From Owenia fusiformis (taxonomy: Eukaryota > Annelida > Polychaeta > Sabellida > Oweniidae), in contig CAIIXF020000001.1 in assembly GCA_903813345.2 (NCBI GenBank), positions 29,129,915-29,193,914 of the forward strand: a stretch of 64,000 nt of DNA. Direction: 5' to 3'. The position numbers and the translations under genes are program-made. A model generated the notes under the pieces. It saw only the letters and a program-made list of their open reading frames with translations. It had not been told where the DNA came from and did no database searches. Within the stretch, counting starts at the first letter, position 1. Every line of letters starts with the position of its first letter. Positions 32,111 through 42,800 of this stretch are shown one piece after another.

Positions 32111-35100
32111 CTACTCTATAACATAATCAGTCAGCCACTCAGGTTTCTTTCGGGTCCTTTGCCTTCTAGAGTTCTCAATTTCGGGAGCATTCTCAAAATC
32201 TGAGGGTTGGGAATTCTCAACAGGGGTTTCAGTCTCTTGATCTAGACTCTCATTAGTATTTTGTGAAATGAATGTTTTGAGGCGATCGTGGTGAATGACT
32301 CTTGTATCTCTCTCGTTAATTTTGATTAGATACCTTAAATCATCTATTTTCTCCGCCACCTCATAGGGTCCATGCCACTTTAGAGCAAACTTAGGAGTCT
32401 GGCCAACCTTCACAGCTGGTATATGGACCCAAACACGTGATCCCTTTTCGAATGACTTTAAATTTGCTTTGACATCATACCCTCTCTTCTGTCGGTCACT
32501 AGATAATTGGATATTGCCGCGAGCCGCCTCGTGAATATTGAGTAGAACTTCTTGTAATTTCTCACAGTATTTTGTATGACATGTGCTATCAAGTTCTCCC
32601 CTCTCAATTTCAGGAGGAGGCCCGAGCAACAGATCGGTGGAGGTCCGAACCTCCCTTCCGAACATCAGAAAATTTGGGCTGTAGCCAGTAGTAGCATGAA
32701 CAGCACTGTTGTAAGCAGAAACAACAAAGGGGAGACATCGGTCCCAGTCCCTCTGATCGGATGCAACAATTTTAGACAACATAGCCTCCACAGTCCTGTT
32801 TGATCTTTCTACCATACCATCAGACTGTGGATGATATGGAGTCGTTCTTGTCTTACTCATGCGGAACATTTCACATAATTCTTTAAATAGTTTTGATTCA
32901 AACTGGGCTCCTTGGTCGGAATGAATTTGAAGAGGTGACCCATAAATACAAATGAAATGGTGCAGCAGAGCTTCTGCCACCGTGGCAGCTTCTTGATTAG
33001 GGACGGGAACCAATGCCAGGACCTTCGTGAAATAATCTTCAATTGATACCACATACTTGTTCCCAAATAGACTTTCTGGTAAAACTCCCAAAATATCGAT
33101 GGCTATCCTCTCAAGAGGAGCACCCACATTGTATTGTTTCATTGGTGTTCGATGTTTCTTATTGGGTGGATTTCTCCTCTGACACAACAGGCACCCCGCT
33201 ACCCATCTAGCAAGGTCAGACTTGAAACCAACCCAATAGTATTTGGCCCTCAAACGATCAAGAGATTTATTGACCCCGAAATGCCCACTGTCAAGAGCCC
33301 CATGAGTCATTTTTAAAATGGTTTGGCGCATATTTTCAGGCACCACGATTTGCCAGCTAATGATCCCAGTGTCAGTATCTACCCATTTCCGATAAATAAT
33401 TCCCTGTTCCAATTTGAACCTGTCCCACTGAGACCAGTAATGTTTAAAGGTAGGTGATTTGTCTGATACGTCTGCCCAGTCAGGTCGGTTCCCCACCTTA
33501 AGCCAATTTTTGATTGTTAAAAGACATGGATCCTGAGCCAAGGCCTCTTCATACTCTTTGAGAGATATTCCCGGTGCCCAAGTGCACCCTGAAACAGGAA
33601 GATTCCTCAATTTGAGAGTATGAACAAGCTCTGGCTCTAAGTTTGAGTCAAAGATCACGTCAAAACTTCTAAGAAGCAAGTTAGCCTCAGGATCAGTCAA
33701 GGCTTCCTCCTTCCCAGGAACTCTACCCAGTTTCTCTTGTCTTTCGCAATATGCACAGTCAGTACAGGGACGTCTAGACATTCCGTCGGCGTTCAGATGT
33801 TTTGTACCAGGTCGATGTTCAATTTTGAAGTCATATTGCCCCAATAACTCTAACCACCGGGCAATCTGTCCTTCAGGATGTTTAAACCTCAACAACCAAG
33901 CCAAAGAGCCATGATCCGTTCTGACTTTGAAACGACTGCCGTAAAGGTAATGGTGAAACACTTTAACAGCCCTCACTATAGCCAACAATTCCAATCTAGT
34001 GACACAATAGTTACGCTCAGGTTTGGACAATGATTTGCTATAATGACTGACAACTTTCATTTCACCATCAACTTCCTGTTGTAACACAGCACCAACCTGA
34101 CAAGCAGAAGCATCAGTATCCAAGATAAACTCTTTGGACTTATCTGGGTAGGCCAACAATGCAGAACTCAAATAAAGTCTCTTCAATTCCTCAAAGGCAA
34201 ATTGACAATCCCCTGACCAGACAAATGGAACACCTTTCTCAGTAAGTTTGAACAAGGGTCTAGCCAGTCCTGAAAAACCTGGAATGAACTTCCTATAATA
34301 AGAACAGTAGCCTACAAAGGACTGGATTTGTTTCACAGTACGAGGAACAGGCCATTTCACAATTGCCTCAGTTTTCTTTCGATCAATTTTTACTCCATCT
34401 TCAGACACAACATGACCCAAATAGGATACTTCTTTTTGAAACAACTTACATTTTTTCGGGGACAATTTCAACCCAGAACTTCTCAATTTTTCAAAGACTT
34501 GACCTAATTTTTCCAAATGACTTTCAACGTCCTTGCTGAATACAATTATATCATCGAGATAGACTAAACACATCTCCGGAGACAAACCAGCAAACACGCA
34601 TTCCATAAGCCTCTGAAAAGTGGCTGGGGCATTAGCCAGACCGAACGCCATTACATTAAATTCATACAAACCATGTTTGGTGCAGAAAGCGGTCTTTTCA
34701 GCGTCAGCATCGTCCATAGCTATCTGCCAAAACCCACTAGCCAAGTCAAGTACAGTGAAGTATTTAGAACCGCACAAAGAGTCCAAAGTATCATCAATTC
34801 TGGGCAACGGATATGCGTCTTTGATGGTGACGTCATTAAGTTGTCTGAAATCTATACAGTACCTATAGCTACCATCCTTCTTTGGCACCATCACAACAGG
34901 TGAGGCCCAAGGACTTTTGGATGGCTTAACTATGTCATGTTCAATCATCTCGTCCAAGGCCTTGTCATAATCAGTCTGTTTAGACAAAGGCACACGTCTA
35001 ACAGGTTGTTTGATGGGTCGGGCATTTCCGGTGTCAATTTTATGCTTTATAACTTCCGTCTTTCCTAAATCAAATTTAGATTTCGCAAAAACATCTTGAT

Positions 35101-36421
35101 TTTGTAACAGAAAATTCTTAACTCTGGAACGGTCGCGATCTGACAAGTTTTCCGTTGAATCGTCAATCAGATGTCTTAAATGGTCCGGTATATCTTCATA
35201 CGTCTTTTCCAGAGATTGGTATTCAATGCCACCAGCTGCAATGTTATTTCCAGTCACTCGTTCATACCTTGCTACACCATCGTCATGAGAACAGAGGGCG
35301 TGACCTGGACAATCAATCATCCTAGCGGTATAGGGCTGCCCGAGGTGCGCGTTCGGCACGTCATCTAAGGACTTTCCAGCCTCACTTTCCAGCGCCTCGT
35401 CAGCTACAGCAGTGCAAGGGGTCAGACCTGAACATAATCTCAGATCCCTAGTTAGGACGTTTCCAGCGCATAAGGGATCGTCAGTCTCTGAATGATCGTC
35501 ATCATCGCATCGAGACTCCCCAATTACGTCACGAGGTAAAATGTCAGGTCGTAGTCTGGCACGTTTGCCCTTCACCCCCTGTGGACCATCTCTCATTGAA
35601 TTACCAATTTCCGGATAAGTACCACCCTCAATGTCAAGTTTTTCCCCACAAGAAACAACAGGATCCCCTATGTTAAACATTGGTTCCCCAGTCGCTACTG
35701 CAGTATTCTTGTAAAGGAACAAGGGTTCTAAACTAAGATTAGCCAATCTAATTGGAATAAAAGGTTGACTAGGGTCAACAAGGGATTTGGCAATAATCAG
35801 GGGAGGAAATTTTTCTCTATCTGCCAAATTCCCATTCATTTCAATTAACAGAGGTGTATCACCCAAGTGTTGACATTGTACTTTTCCGGGAACAATCATT
35901 TCTGTCATGGGAGGCACTCTGACAGTATCTTGCATTAAAATTCGGCACTTGGTAGACAAATCAGTTTCTAATATACAATCAAAATCTTTGCCATGCATAG
36001 TCAACAGTGCATCCCCGACATTAAGGATTGCCTTTTGATTCTTTAAAAAATCGTAGCCTAACACAGCCGGAGTGGTTATGTCGGCCACTAATAATGTTTG
36101 AACCACCCGTATACCCTGACCTAAATAAAATCCACATTCAATTCTACCATGACACTTTACTTTGTTACCATTTGCCACGGATATATTCAAATTGCTTGTT
36201 TTACATTGTTCGAACACTCCTAATAATTTGCTAGTTTCAGTCGACAATATGCTCACATTTGCACCGGTATCGATTAATGCAGGAACAGTAATTTCCCCAA
36301 AATTCAATTGCAAATATAAGCCATTGTAACGACTATCGGTCAAATGATTAAATATATAGGGTCTTTTGGAATCATCAGTCGAAGTCTGACCCTGTGACTC
36401 GACTATTGATCGTTTCCCGAA
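32111..36421 (-). CDS. pol: Pol polyprotein (protease, RT, RNase H, integrase)
   Basis: The frame is open from 36421 and is entered by -1 frameshift from gag. It has no ATG at its head. Numbering from the TTG at 36343: protease LIDTGANVSIL (23-33); a long linker; reverse transcriptase with YRYCIDFRQLND (493-504) and YLDD (595-598); RNase H with DTDAS (742-746) and RTDHGSLAWLL (808-818); integrase zinc site H1014, H1021, C1051, C1054; and catalytic D1083, D1143, E1179 (D,D-35-E). ALKWHGPYEV near the C-terminus is the GPY/F module of Metaviridae integrases. All key residues are present and there is no internal stop, so the enzyme set looks functional. Confidence 0.93.
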   Translation of the reverse strand, partial: FGKRSIVESQGQTSTDDSKRPYIFNHLTDSRYNGLYLQLNFGEITVPALIDTGANVSILSTETSKLLGVFEQCKTSNLNISVANGNKVKCHGRIECGFYLGQGIRVVQTLLVADITTPAVLGYDFLKNQKAILNVGDALLTMHGKDFDCILETDLSTKCRILMQDTVRVPPMTEMIVPGKVQCQHLGDTPLLIEMNGNLADREKFPPLIIAKSLVDPSQPFIPIRLANLSLEPLFLYKNTAVATGEPMFNIGDPVVSCGEKLDIEGGTYPEIGNSMRDGPQGVKGKRARLRPDILPRDVIGESRCDDDDHSETDDPLCAGNVLTRDLRLCSGLTPCTAVADEALESEAGKSLDDVPNAHLGQPYTARMIDCPGHALCSHDDGVARYERVTGNNIAAGGIEYQSLEKTYEDIPDHLRHLIDDSTENLSDRDRSRVKNFLLQNQDVFAKSKFDLGKTEVIKHKIDTGNARPIKQPVRRVPLSKQTDYDKALDEMIEHDIVKPSKSPWASPVVMVPKKDGSYRYCIDFRQLNDVTIKDAYPLPRIDDTLDSLCGSKYFTVLDLASGFWQIAMDDADAEKTAFCTKHGLYEFNVMAFGLANAPATFQRLMECVFAGLSPEMCLVYLDDIIVFSKDVESHLEKLGQVFEKLRSSGLKLSPKKCKLFQKEVSYLGHVVSEDGVKIDRKKTEAIVKWPVPRTVKQIQSFVGYCSYYRKFIPGFSGLARPLFKLTEKGVPFVWSGDCQFAFEELKRLYLSSALLAYPDKSKEFILDTDASACQVGAVLQQEVDGEMKVVSHYSKSLSKPERNYCVTRLELLAIVRAVKVFHHYLYGSRFKVRTDHGSLAWLLRFKHPEGQIARWLELLGQYDFKIEHRPGTKHLNADGMSRRPCTDCAYCERQEKLGRVPGKEEALTDPEANLLLRSFDVIFDSNLEPELVHTLKLRNLPVSGCTWAPGISLKEYEEALAQDPCLLTIKNWLKVGNRPDWADVSDKSPTFKHYWSQWDRFKLEQGIIYRKWVDTDTGIISWQIVVPENMRQTILKMTHGALDSGHFGVNKSLDRLRAKYYWVGFKSDLARWVAGCLLCQRRNPPNKKHRTPMKQYNVGAPLERIAIDILGVLPESLFGNKYVVSIEDYFTKVLALVPVPNQEAATVAEALLHHFICIYGSPLQIHSDQGAQFESKLFKELCEMFRMSKTRTTPYHPQSDGMVERSNRTVEAMLSKIVASDQRDWDRCLPFVVSAYNSAVHATTGYSPNFLMFGREVRTSTDLLLGPPPEIERGELDSTCHTKYCEKLQEVLLNIHEAARGNIQLSSDRQKRGYDVKANLKSFEKGSRVWVHIPAVKVGQTPKFALKWHGPYEVAEKIDDLRYLIKINERDTRVIHHDRLKTFISQNTNESLDQETETPVENSQPSDFENAPEIENSRRQRTRKKPEWLTDYVIE
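36358..36418 (-). promoter_or_regulatory. -1 ribosomal frameshift signal: GGGAAAC plus pseudoknot
   Basis: Slippery heptamer GGGAAAC (36418-36412) is read in gag phase as G GGA AAC. Spacer GATCAAT is 7 nt. Stem 1 pairs AGTCGAGTC (36404-36396) with GAC-T-TCGACT (36386-36377, one bulge). Within its loop, AGGGTC (36393-36388) is complementary to GACCCT (36363-36358), giving stem 2 of an H-type pseudoknot. The gag TAG (36405-36403) overlaps the start of stem 1. The pol frame is closed just upstream by TAG at 36424-36422. Confidence 0.85.
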
Positions 36422-38457
36422 CTATTTTGAATCTGCTTCCGGCATTCACGCATGTAATGATCTGCAGATCCACAAATCCAACAACACCGGTTGCCATTTC
36501 TCGCTTTGGGATGCTTATTTGGACAATATGTGGAAAAGTGTTCTTTCGATCTACAAATTCCGCAAGGTCTTGATGGACGCCGATCATTGTCATTCTGATT
36601 CCGTTCAGATAAGGATTTTTCCAAGGTTTGGATTCTAGATTCCATTTCCGAGAATGTCATCTTGTTAACGGCAAGGTTAGTCTCAACCAATAAAGTGGAA
36701 TTATCATCACGCCCAATATTTGGAGTCAATCGCTTCGCTCGCCCTCTTTTGAAAGATTCATATTTTAAAGCACTTGTCAACGCTTCGTTAAGAGTTTTCG
36801 GACTTGTGGATTGGACATGCCATTCCATTGCACTATCATTTAATGCGTCAATAAACGAGGTCATCGCAAAATATTCAATGGTTTCGCGAGGGATATTTTT
36901 GAAAGCTTCCCTCGATAAGCGCCTAACATCTTGCGCCAATTCCTCCAACGATTCTTTGGATCCGCGTAACTTATTTTTCAACTTTGCCCTAGAAGTTTCA
37001 TTTTGCTCCGGCGGCTCAAAACGGTACTTCAGGGCGTCCACAAGCAATTGATAATCAAAACGGTCTTCTAAACTTAAGTCGGCTAAAATGGCCAAAGCAG
37101 TGCCCTCTAAATGACCCACAAGTTGTAAAGCTTTTGCCCGGTTATCCCATCCATTCTCATACGCAATGGTTTCAAACTGAGCCAAGTAATTAGTTAGGCT
37201 AGTCTTCCCATCATACTTACCACATTTTGGAAGTTTGTTACCAAACACACTGGCTGGGAGAGATATATTCTGTCCCACTCCAGTGACATTACTAATGGGG
37301 TTGGGTGCCCTACGACGATCATTGTCGTCATAGCGATCACGCCCCGAACGGTGGGCACTAAAACTATGATCGTTAGTCCGCCCTCGCGGAAAATTATTGC
37401 TACCCGAGCTATCAATTCCATCGGAATAGCCTGAATCATTATATCTATTGGAACCGGACTCAAAAACACCCCCACTTTTCCCCTGGTAACCTGATACATC
37501 GCGGTTAGAATCATTAATTGATGGGTTAACATAGTCGCTATCCTCAAGGTCCTTTCCATAATTACCACTGCAAGGGGTGTTAGGGGGCACCCTCAACCCA
37601 GGTCCACCCATTCCACTTCCGGTGAAGTTGGACCCATTTGCCCTTGCTATACTACTCCGGTGAAATACGGAATCTGAAAATTGTACATGATTTTTAGATA
37701 ACCCATCCCCCTGATTAAAGATGGGCTTCCGTGTAACGTTAGATGATAATTTTGGCTCGGCAATATGTCCACCAGACATGGGAATACTAATTTGAGACGA
37801 TAACAAAGGCCTTTTATTAATCGCCCCAATTCCGACATGATGGTTCTCCGTGCGCGATGGCATAGGCGTAGATACCCGGTTTAACTGATTTTTTACAGGC
37901 GTTGTCATGGATGGCCGAGCAGGCGCTAATGTACGCCTATTCAGGTCATCATTAAATAATTTTGCTGCCTGATCATTATCAGAGAAGATGGTAAATTCCT
38001 CCTGCCTTTGCAAGGGAGGAGGAAGATGCCATCTTTCAATGGGAGCAGAACGGGAACGGTTACCCTGCGCATGAGCACCGTTATCGCTACCGCTATCCTT
38101 TCGAGTTTCTTCCGCGTCATCCGGATCAGTTTTAACATCTGGCATTATATTTTCCTTATCGAACAAATAAGATTTATCATCAACATTCAATTCCGTTTTC
38201 ACAATAGTGGGCCTAGGGTTAATGCGTTCCCCCGTATCCCCCTCACTGGTGGTTGTCATGACCTTGTTGTCCCAGGACAGAGTGGTATCGTCTGGGGGGC
38301 CTGTTTCTTTTAATGGCTGCGGCCCGCCAAATTCCACCTCCCCGTCCCGGTAATTCAAAATGGTTACAGACTCCTCGACATCCTGTCGAGAAGGCTGGGT
38401 AACAATTCCATCCGCCACAGCTGACGGAGAGCTATCCTCAAGATGTTGTTCCATCAT
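36403..38457 (-). CDS. gag: Gag polyprotein of the Ty3-type element
   Basis: 684 residues from tandem ATGs. The N-terminal 390 or so residues are polar, acidic and then Gly/Ser/Asn/Arg-rich, probably disordered. A capsid-like retrotransposon Gag domain follows (from about KCGKYDGKTSLTNYLAQFET through GREAF-type helices to about residue 570). A helix with heptads (MTFSEMESRIQTLEKSLSER) comes next. Two CCHC zinc knuckles close the protein: CGICRSKEHFSTYC and CWICGSADHYMREC, both C-X2-C-X4-H-X4-C. It forms the particle and packages element RNA. The frame ends SSGNDQ and then TAG, just after the frameshift heptamer. Confidence 0.9.
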   Translation of the reverse strand: MMEQHLEDSSPSAVADGIVTQPSRQDVEESVTILNYRDGEVEFGGPQPLKETGPPDDTTLSWDNKVMTTTSEGDTGERINPRPTIVKTELNVDDKSYLFDKENIMPDVKTDPDDAEETRKDSGSDNGAHAQGNRSRSAPIERWHLPPPLQRQEEFTIFSDNDQAAKLFNDDLNRRTLAPARPSMTTPVKNQLNRVSTPMPSRTENHHVGIGAINKRPLLSSQISIPMSGGHIAEPKLSSNVTRKPIFNQGDGLSKNHVQFSDSVFHRSSIARANGSNFTGSGMGGPGLRVPPNTPCSGNYGKDLEDSDYVNPSINDSNRDVSGYQGKSGGVFESGSNRYNDSGYSDGIDSSGSNNFPRGRTNDHSFSAHRSGRDRYDDNDRRRAPNPISNVTGVGQNISLPASVFGNKLPKCGKYDGKTSLTNYLAQFETIAYENGWDNRAKALQLVGHLEGTALAILADLSLEDRFDYQLLVDALKYRFEPPEQNETSRAKLKNKLRGSKESLEELAQDVRRLSREAFKNIPRETIEYFAMTSFIDALNDSAMEWHVQSTSPKTLNEALTSALKYESFKRGRAKRLTPNIGRDDNSTLLVETNLAVNKMTFSEMESRIQTLEKSLSERNQNDNDRRPSRPCGICRSKEHFSTYCPNKHPKARNGNRCCWICGSADHYMRECRKQIQNSSGNDQ

Positions 38458-39293
38458 TAAATATTAGTCACGTGATCACTTATTGTCTTTAAGATCGATT
38501 ACGACGCACTCAGCAAGATAGAAATATGAACTAATTCACCAAACTATTTGTACAACGAAGCAAGCAAGCAAATCACTTAATAATTTTAATTAAGATCGTT
38601 AAAATTTAATTGGTAAATCCAACCCAATTTAAGTGGATGATTTATAAAACTTAAAAAGATTTCAACTCCGCTTTTATTGTTATTCAAAGCTATTAGCGGA
38701 AAACACACTAAAATCTTAATGGTAAAGAATCTTGTGGTCGGGGTACTATAATACCAAAAGGTAATAAATTACGGCCAAATTAGCAAGTGTTCAAGATCAA
38801 AGGTCGACTTAACCTTACGCTAGGAGTAAAATGAGTCACTCTTGAATAAAATTTCAATCCCAGAACAGAATAAAGTATGCAAATGTTCAAATAAAAATAG
38901 TTTTATATGAATTATTCCTACTGCCAACTTAGCACAAAATCAAAATATTCTTAAAAAGTCTTTAATTAATTATTCAGGAGTAGGCGTGTAAAACTATGTA
39001 CACGATTGAATAAGGTTTTAATTTCAAACTCCCGATAACATGAGACAGTGTGTATATATTCCTGCACAACTGTACAGAATCTACAGATATAGCAACTTGA
39101 ATAACTTAACCAAAAGCAATGTCAAATGTACGGGAAATATATCAGCGATCTCTGATTAATAAACGGTTAAGCGAGAGATTTACAAGCACATTCACCACCA
39201 CCACGATTAGTGTAAATTAAACTAAAATCCAAGCAAAAGTAATTTAAATGAAAAAGTATGAGAGGGTTCCTTAAAAGAAGTGTTTAAGAATAT

Positions 39294-39312
39294 CTCACCA
39301 GAGCTGCCACCA
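39294..39312 (-). other. Primer binding site of the Ty3-type element
   Basis: One base after the LTR the minus strand reads TGGTGGCAGCTCTGGTGAG. It begins TGG, as needed to pair with a tRNA 3' CCA. I cannot name the tRNA with confidence. The next 840 nt (39293-38458) are an untranslated leader with no ORF of note. Confidence 0.6.
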
Positions 39313-39313
39313 T

Positions 39314-41064
39314 TATAAAATACCATCCAATAACCCGGAAGTGAATTATAGAAATATAGGTAGCGTGAGCCAGAACAAAGAGAGATTGGACTAGTACTTC
39401 ATAAGAAATTACTAATGAGGTAAGTGATGAATCGGTGTCGGGAATATGATGGAATGATAGGTCTAGTGTAAAAGGGTGAAGTTACAAGGTGAAATATAAA
39501 CCTACACAAATACAACACAGCAAGCTAAAAAGAATAAGGGATTAGGTACTTTAAATATCACCACACCAACTACCAACTAATAGTAAATCACACAAGAAAT
39601 ATATTCATTCAATAAAGTCTATTCTATTATACTTGCGTTTTATGTCACAACTGAAATATATATGTACAATGCGAATAAATAGTATTTAAATTATATAGAT
39701 TATAATTTACATAAATGCTTAATGTCTTTAAATCTATTAGAATGAAATTAAACTCAATAACGCTGAAATCTGCAGTCTGATAAAATGTCTTCAAAATTAT
39801 GACCGGGATACTACTTCCAATCAGAACAGAATTGCCAACAACGATCTTGTAATAAAGTTGAATTTTATGCCCTCTATAAATTCAGTCGGGAACTAATAGC
39901 ATGAAAAGTGACGTCAGCTATGCGTTAAAAGCCCGAACGAGATTTTGATAAATGGGAAAGAGCTGTGAACTTTCAACCGTCAAAGACTAAGGATGTTATT
40001 TTAAACACCAGAGGTGCAAACTCAATGGAATGTGCCCGTAAGGACTTCTTTCAATTACGATTAATATTCAAGTTCAAGTTAAAAGCTGTCTAGGATACAA
40101 TAATCCACAAAGATGCTCAAGTTTTAACGAATGAATCCTAGACTTCAAAAGTGACGTATGTGATCACGTGACTAAGTCGTCTGCTCCCCAAAGTTATGAT
40201 TTAATTTGATCAATATTTCCCTATAATTGATAACGTGAATCTCTATTCTGTACTATCTTGAACCTTCCCAGCATATGGGCTTATCAGGACAAACTCCCAA
40301 TCTTGTTCAACTGTTACAGACTGCAGATTAACACCGTTAGAAAATATGTGCGGGAAAAAATGAAAGTTTCAAAATGTTTCTTCAAAGTTCAATTATCGAT
40401 CAATATTACTGTCTTAAATCCCTTCACTCCCTTATGGAATGCTATGGATTTCTATACAGTACTAAAAATTAACTTACCCAAACGCCAACACCCCGCTTTT
40501 GGTCAAAAATTACGTTGCTCATGAATCCGTGGTGAATGTAGCCCAACTTCTCGAGATGTGTTCAAAGCCAAGGGTACTGTGCTGTGGCGAGTATTTTCCG
40601 AATCTTAGCTCAGCGGTGCGGGAATTGTTACATTGTATCCGCAAAATGCACTTGTTTATATAGCAACAAATGGACATACGCAATTTCGGGGACGACGTAG
40701 GGAGAAATATATGTAATGTTACTAAAAATGGGATATTACCAAGGTTTTTAGAGCTACTTAGGGTAGTAAAAAAGGCAGAAAGAGCAGCTTATTGGACAGG
40801 AATTATGAGGTAGGGACTGAGAAAATGATGTCACTTTGAAAAGTGACGCAAAGTTGAGACTGCAAATTCAGCGCTTTACAATGATAAATAGGTTTTCTCT
40901 ATAAATATACTAGCTCTGATACGATGATTCTGGCATACGTATTGCAATAATGTGATCATGTTAAAGGGACAGGATATGGTTAAATACTGATTATAGATAT
41001 TAAAGGGACACACACTGGATAAATACGATATAATAAATAGCTATATACAGGGTGGGTCTCTACA
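39314..41064 (-). repeat. 5' LTR of the Ty3-type element
   Basis: 1751 bp. It starts TGTAGAGACCC on the minus strand. TGACGTCA (a CRE) lies at 39909-39916 and TGATCACGTGAC at about 40161-40172. GCTATATAAAC (TATA-like) lies about 400 bp into the LTR. An 88-codon open frame on the other strand is conserved only because the two LTRs are identical. Confidence 0.9.
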
Positions 41065-41549
41065 CTACAGGCCTTTAGGAAAACCATGCACATGCATACA
41101 TGTACATGTACACCCCAAGTTTTAGATTAGATAATATTCTTATAAACAATAGACCTTTCATGCAAAGAATTAAGTTTTATTTATAGGACATGCACATTGT
41201 ATATCACATCAACAAGTTATTGTTATTAGATCCTTTTTCTAATTGTTTCTTTGTATAGTTACAAATGACAGATTTTTCTTTATGAAGCATACATATTCAT
41301 ATTGGTGTTTGTATACCATAAAAACCTTAACGTTCAATTCACTTAGTAAAAAGGAATAAAAACATAGATAGACATATAGATTTCCATTTACCATCTTATT
41401 AGGTCATTCCATTATAACTTTCTAATCTTTTATTTCTCAGCACAGTCTGTTTACTGTGGTAGTCCTGAGATCTCATTTAATAGAAGAAATTAGAATTATA
41501 TGGTGATAATAAAGATTTAAATAATTGTCCATAAAGTCTCTTTACAGTT

Positions 41550-41680
41550 ACAATACAATACAATTATACAATACAATACAATTGTACAATACAATACAAT
41601 ACAATACATTTGTACAATACAATACAATTGTACAATACAATACAATACAATTGTACAATACAATACAATACAATACAAAG
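41550..41680. repeat. (ACAAT)n-type microsatellite with ACAATTGT interruptions
   Basis: About 130 bp made of TACAATACAATACAATTG variants. Open frames across it (Tyr/Asn/Thr or Cys/Ile/Val runs) are artefacts of the repeat. Confidence 0.9.
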
Positions 41681-42484
41681 ACTGTAAAGATGTATAAACA
41701 GACTTTATCATTCTGATACTAATAGCATCTTTCTGTTTCACCTCAGGGCTGAGAAGAAATGAGATGTCATGGTTTATCATGATAGATTTTATAGACACCC
41801 TGTATGTTGTATAGACAAATGAGAATACCATAGCCTGGTGTATTCAAGCAAATGGCAATTTGACAATATGTATATCAATATGCACCTTGAATATCATTAA
41901 ATATTGATTTATTTTTGCTTTTTCACCATATGCACAAATCAGACCTCTGAACCATATGAAACAATCCATCGACATTTTGAAAACATTCATATTGAATTAC
42001 TGTAAATTAGTTTGGACACCCTGTATTGATGTAGCCTGGTATGATACCTCTCAAATTTTAACTGAAAAATATTAATATGGACATTTTTCTCATTGAAACT
42101 ATGAATATGAAGTTTAATACACTCATATTTTATAGTGATTAATTGCCTTAATCTCACTTTTTGCCTCACCTATCTCAATTTGCCTCACCTAATATAAGAT
42201 CCTGACTACCAGTGCCTAGTTAGTTCAGGTTTCTTAAATGTCAACAGTCGAAGAGGAACATTTCATCTAAAAAGCGCATAAACCTTATCACATACACAAT
42301 AGTAAGAAACTTTTCATCAAACTATGAAAATCGTACCTACTTGTTTTATTTATTACAGACAAGGTTATTTCATTTTTCTTAAATACAGTGTACTTGGTTA
42401 TTTCATTTAACATCAAAACTTGGTTATACACACTTATTTCTTCATGCACATTTTGTCATTTATTTTATCTTAAACGCAGAATCT

Positions 42485-42800
42485 GATCTATAGGGGGTGA
42501 CAAAATTACAAGCAACATGTATAATTGACCTACCAATCCATTCCTTACAATATCAAATACAATGTACAATATCTCCCAAAAGATTCACAATATGTTATAA
42601 ATTGGTGAAGTAATTAATTATTCAAAGTGCAAAAATGAGTGAAAAATGTTTAAATTCTCCCAAATAATAAGAATGGTAACCATTCTTATAGAAAAATAAT
42701 ACATTATTGTAAAAATATCTATTAGTTTTCCTGGAATAAAGTATGCACATTTGTGATTTTTAGAAAATAAACATGAAAAGGAATGACATGAGCCAGAAAT
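42485..42800 (-). repeat. Dispersed repeat, copy 2 (inverted)
   Basis: Reverse complement of the block at 7850-8200. It shares GGGGGTGACAAAAT, TTGACCTACCAATCCATTCC and TATCTCCCAAAAGATTCACA on the plus strand. Confidence 0.65.

Larger units (their letters stand above)
29369..41064 (-). mobile_element. Complete Ty3-type LTR retrotransposon
   Basis: It is 11,696 bp and transcribed leftward. Each LTR is 1751 bp (41064-39314 and 31119-29369). CTAC flanks both sides (29365-29368 and 41065-41068) as a 4 bp target duplication. The LTR reads TGTAGAGAC...TTTTATA, so its end is TA rather than the usual CA. The order is LTR, primer site, gag, pol (protease, reverse transcriptase, RNase H, integrase), a third ORF, purine tract, LTR. 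RNase H before integrase is the Ty3/Metaviridae order. All ORFs are open and I see no difference between the LTRs, so insertion was recent and the copy may be competent. Confidence 0.93.

Noticed and set aside
32576-38313. Plus-strand ORFs of 60-129 codons across the Ty3 element
   Set aside because: They are antisense shadows of gag and pol.
30313-40524. An 88-codon plus-strand ORF present in both LTRs
   Set aside because: It is identical in both copies only because the LTRs are identical. It is antisense to the element, shows no domain, and relies on no visible promoter.
41517-41831. Long frames of Cys/Ile/Val or Tyr/Asn/Thr repeats
   Set aside because: They are translations of the ACAAT microsatellite.
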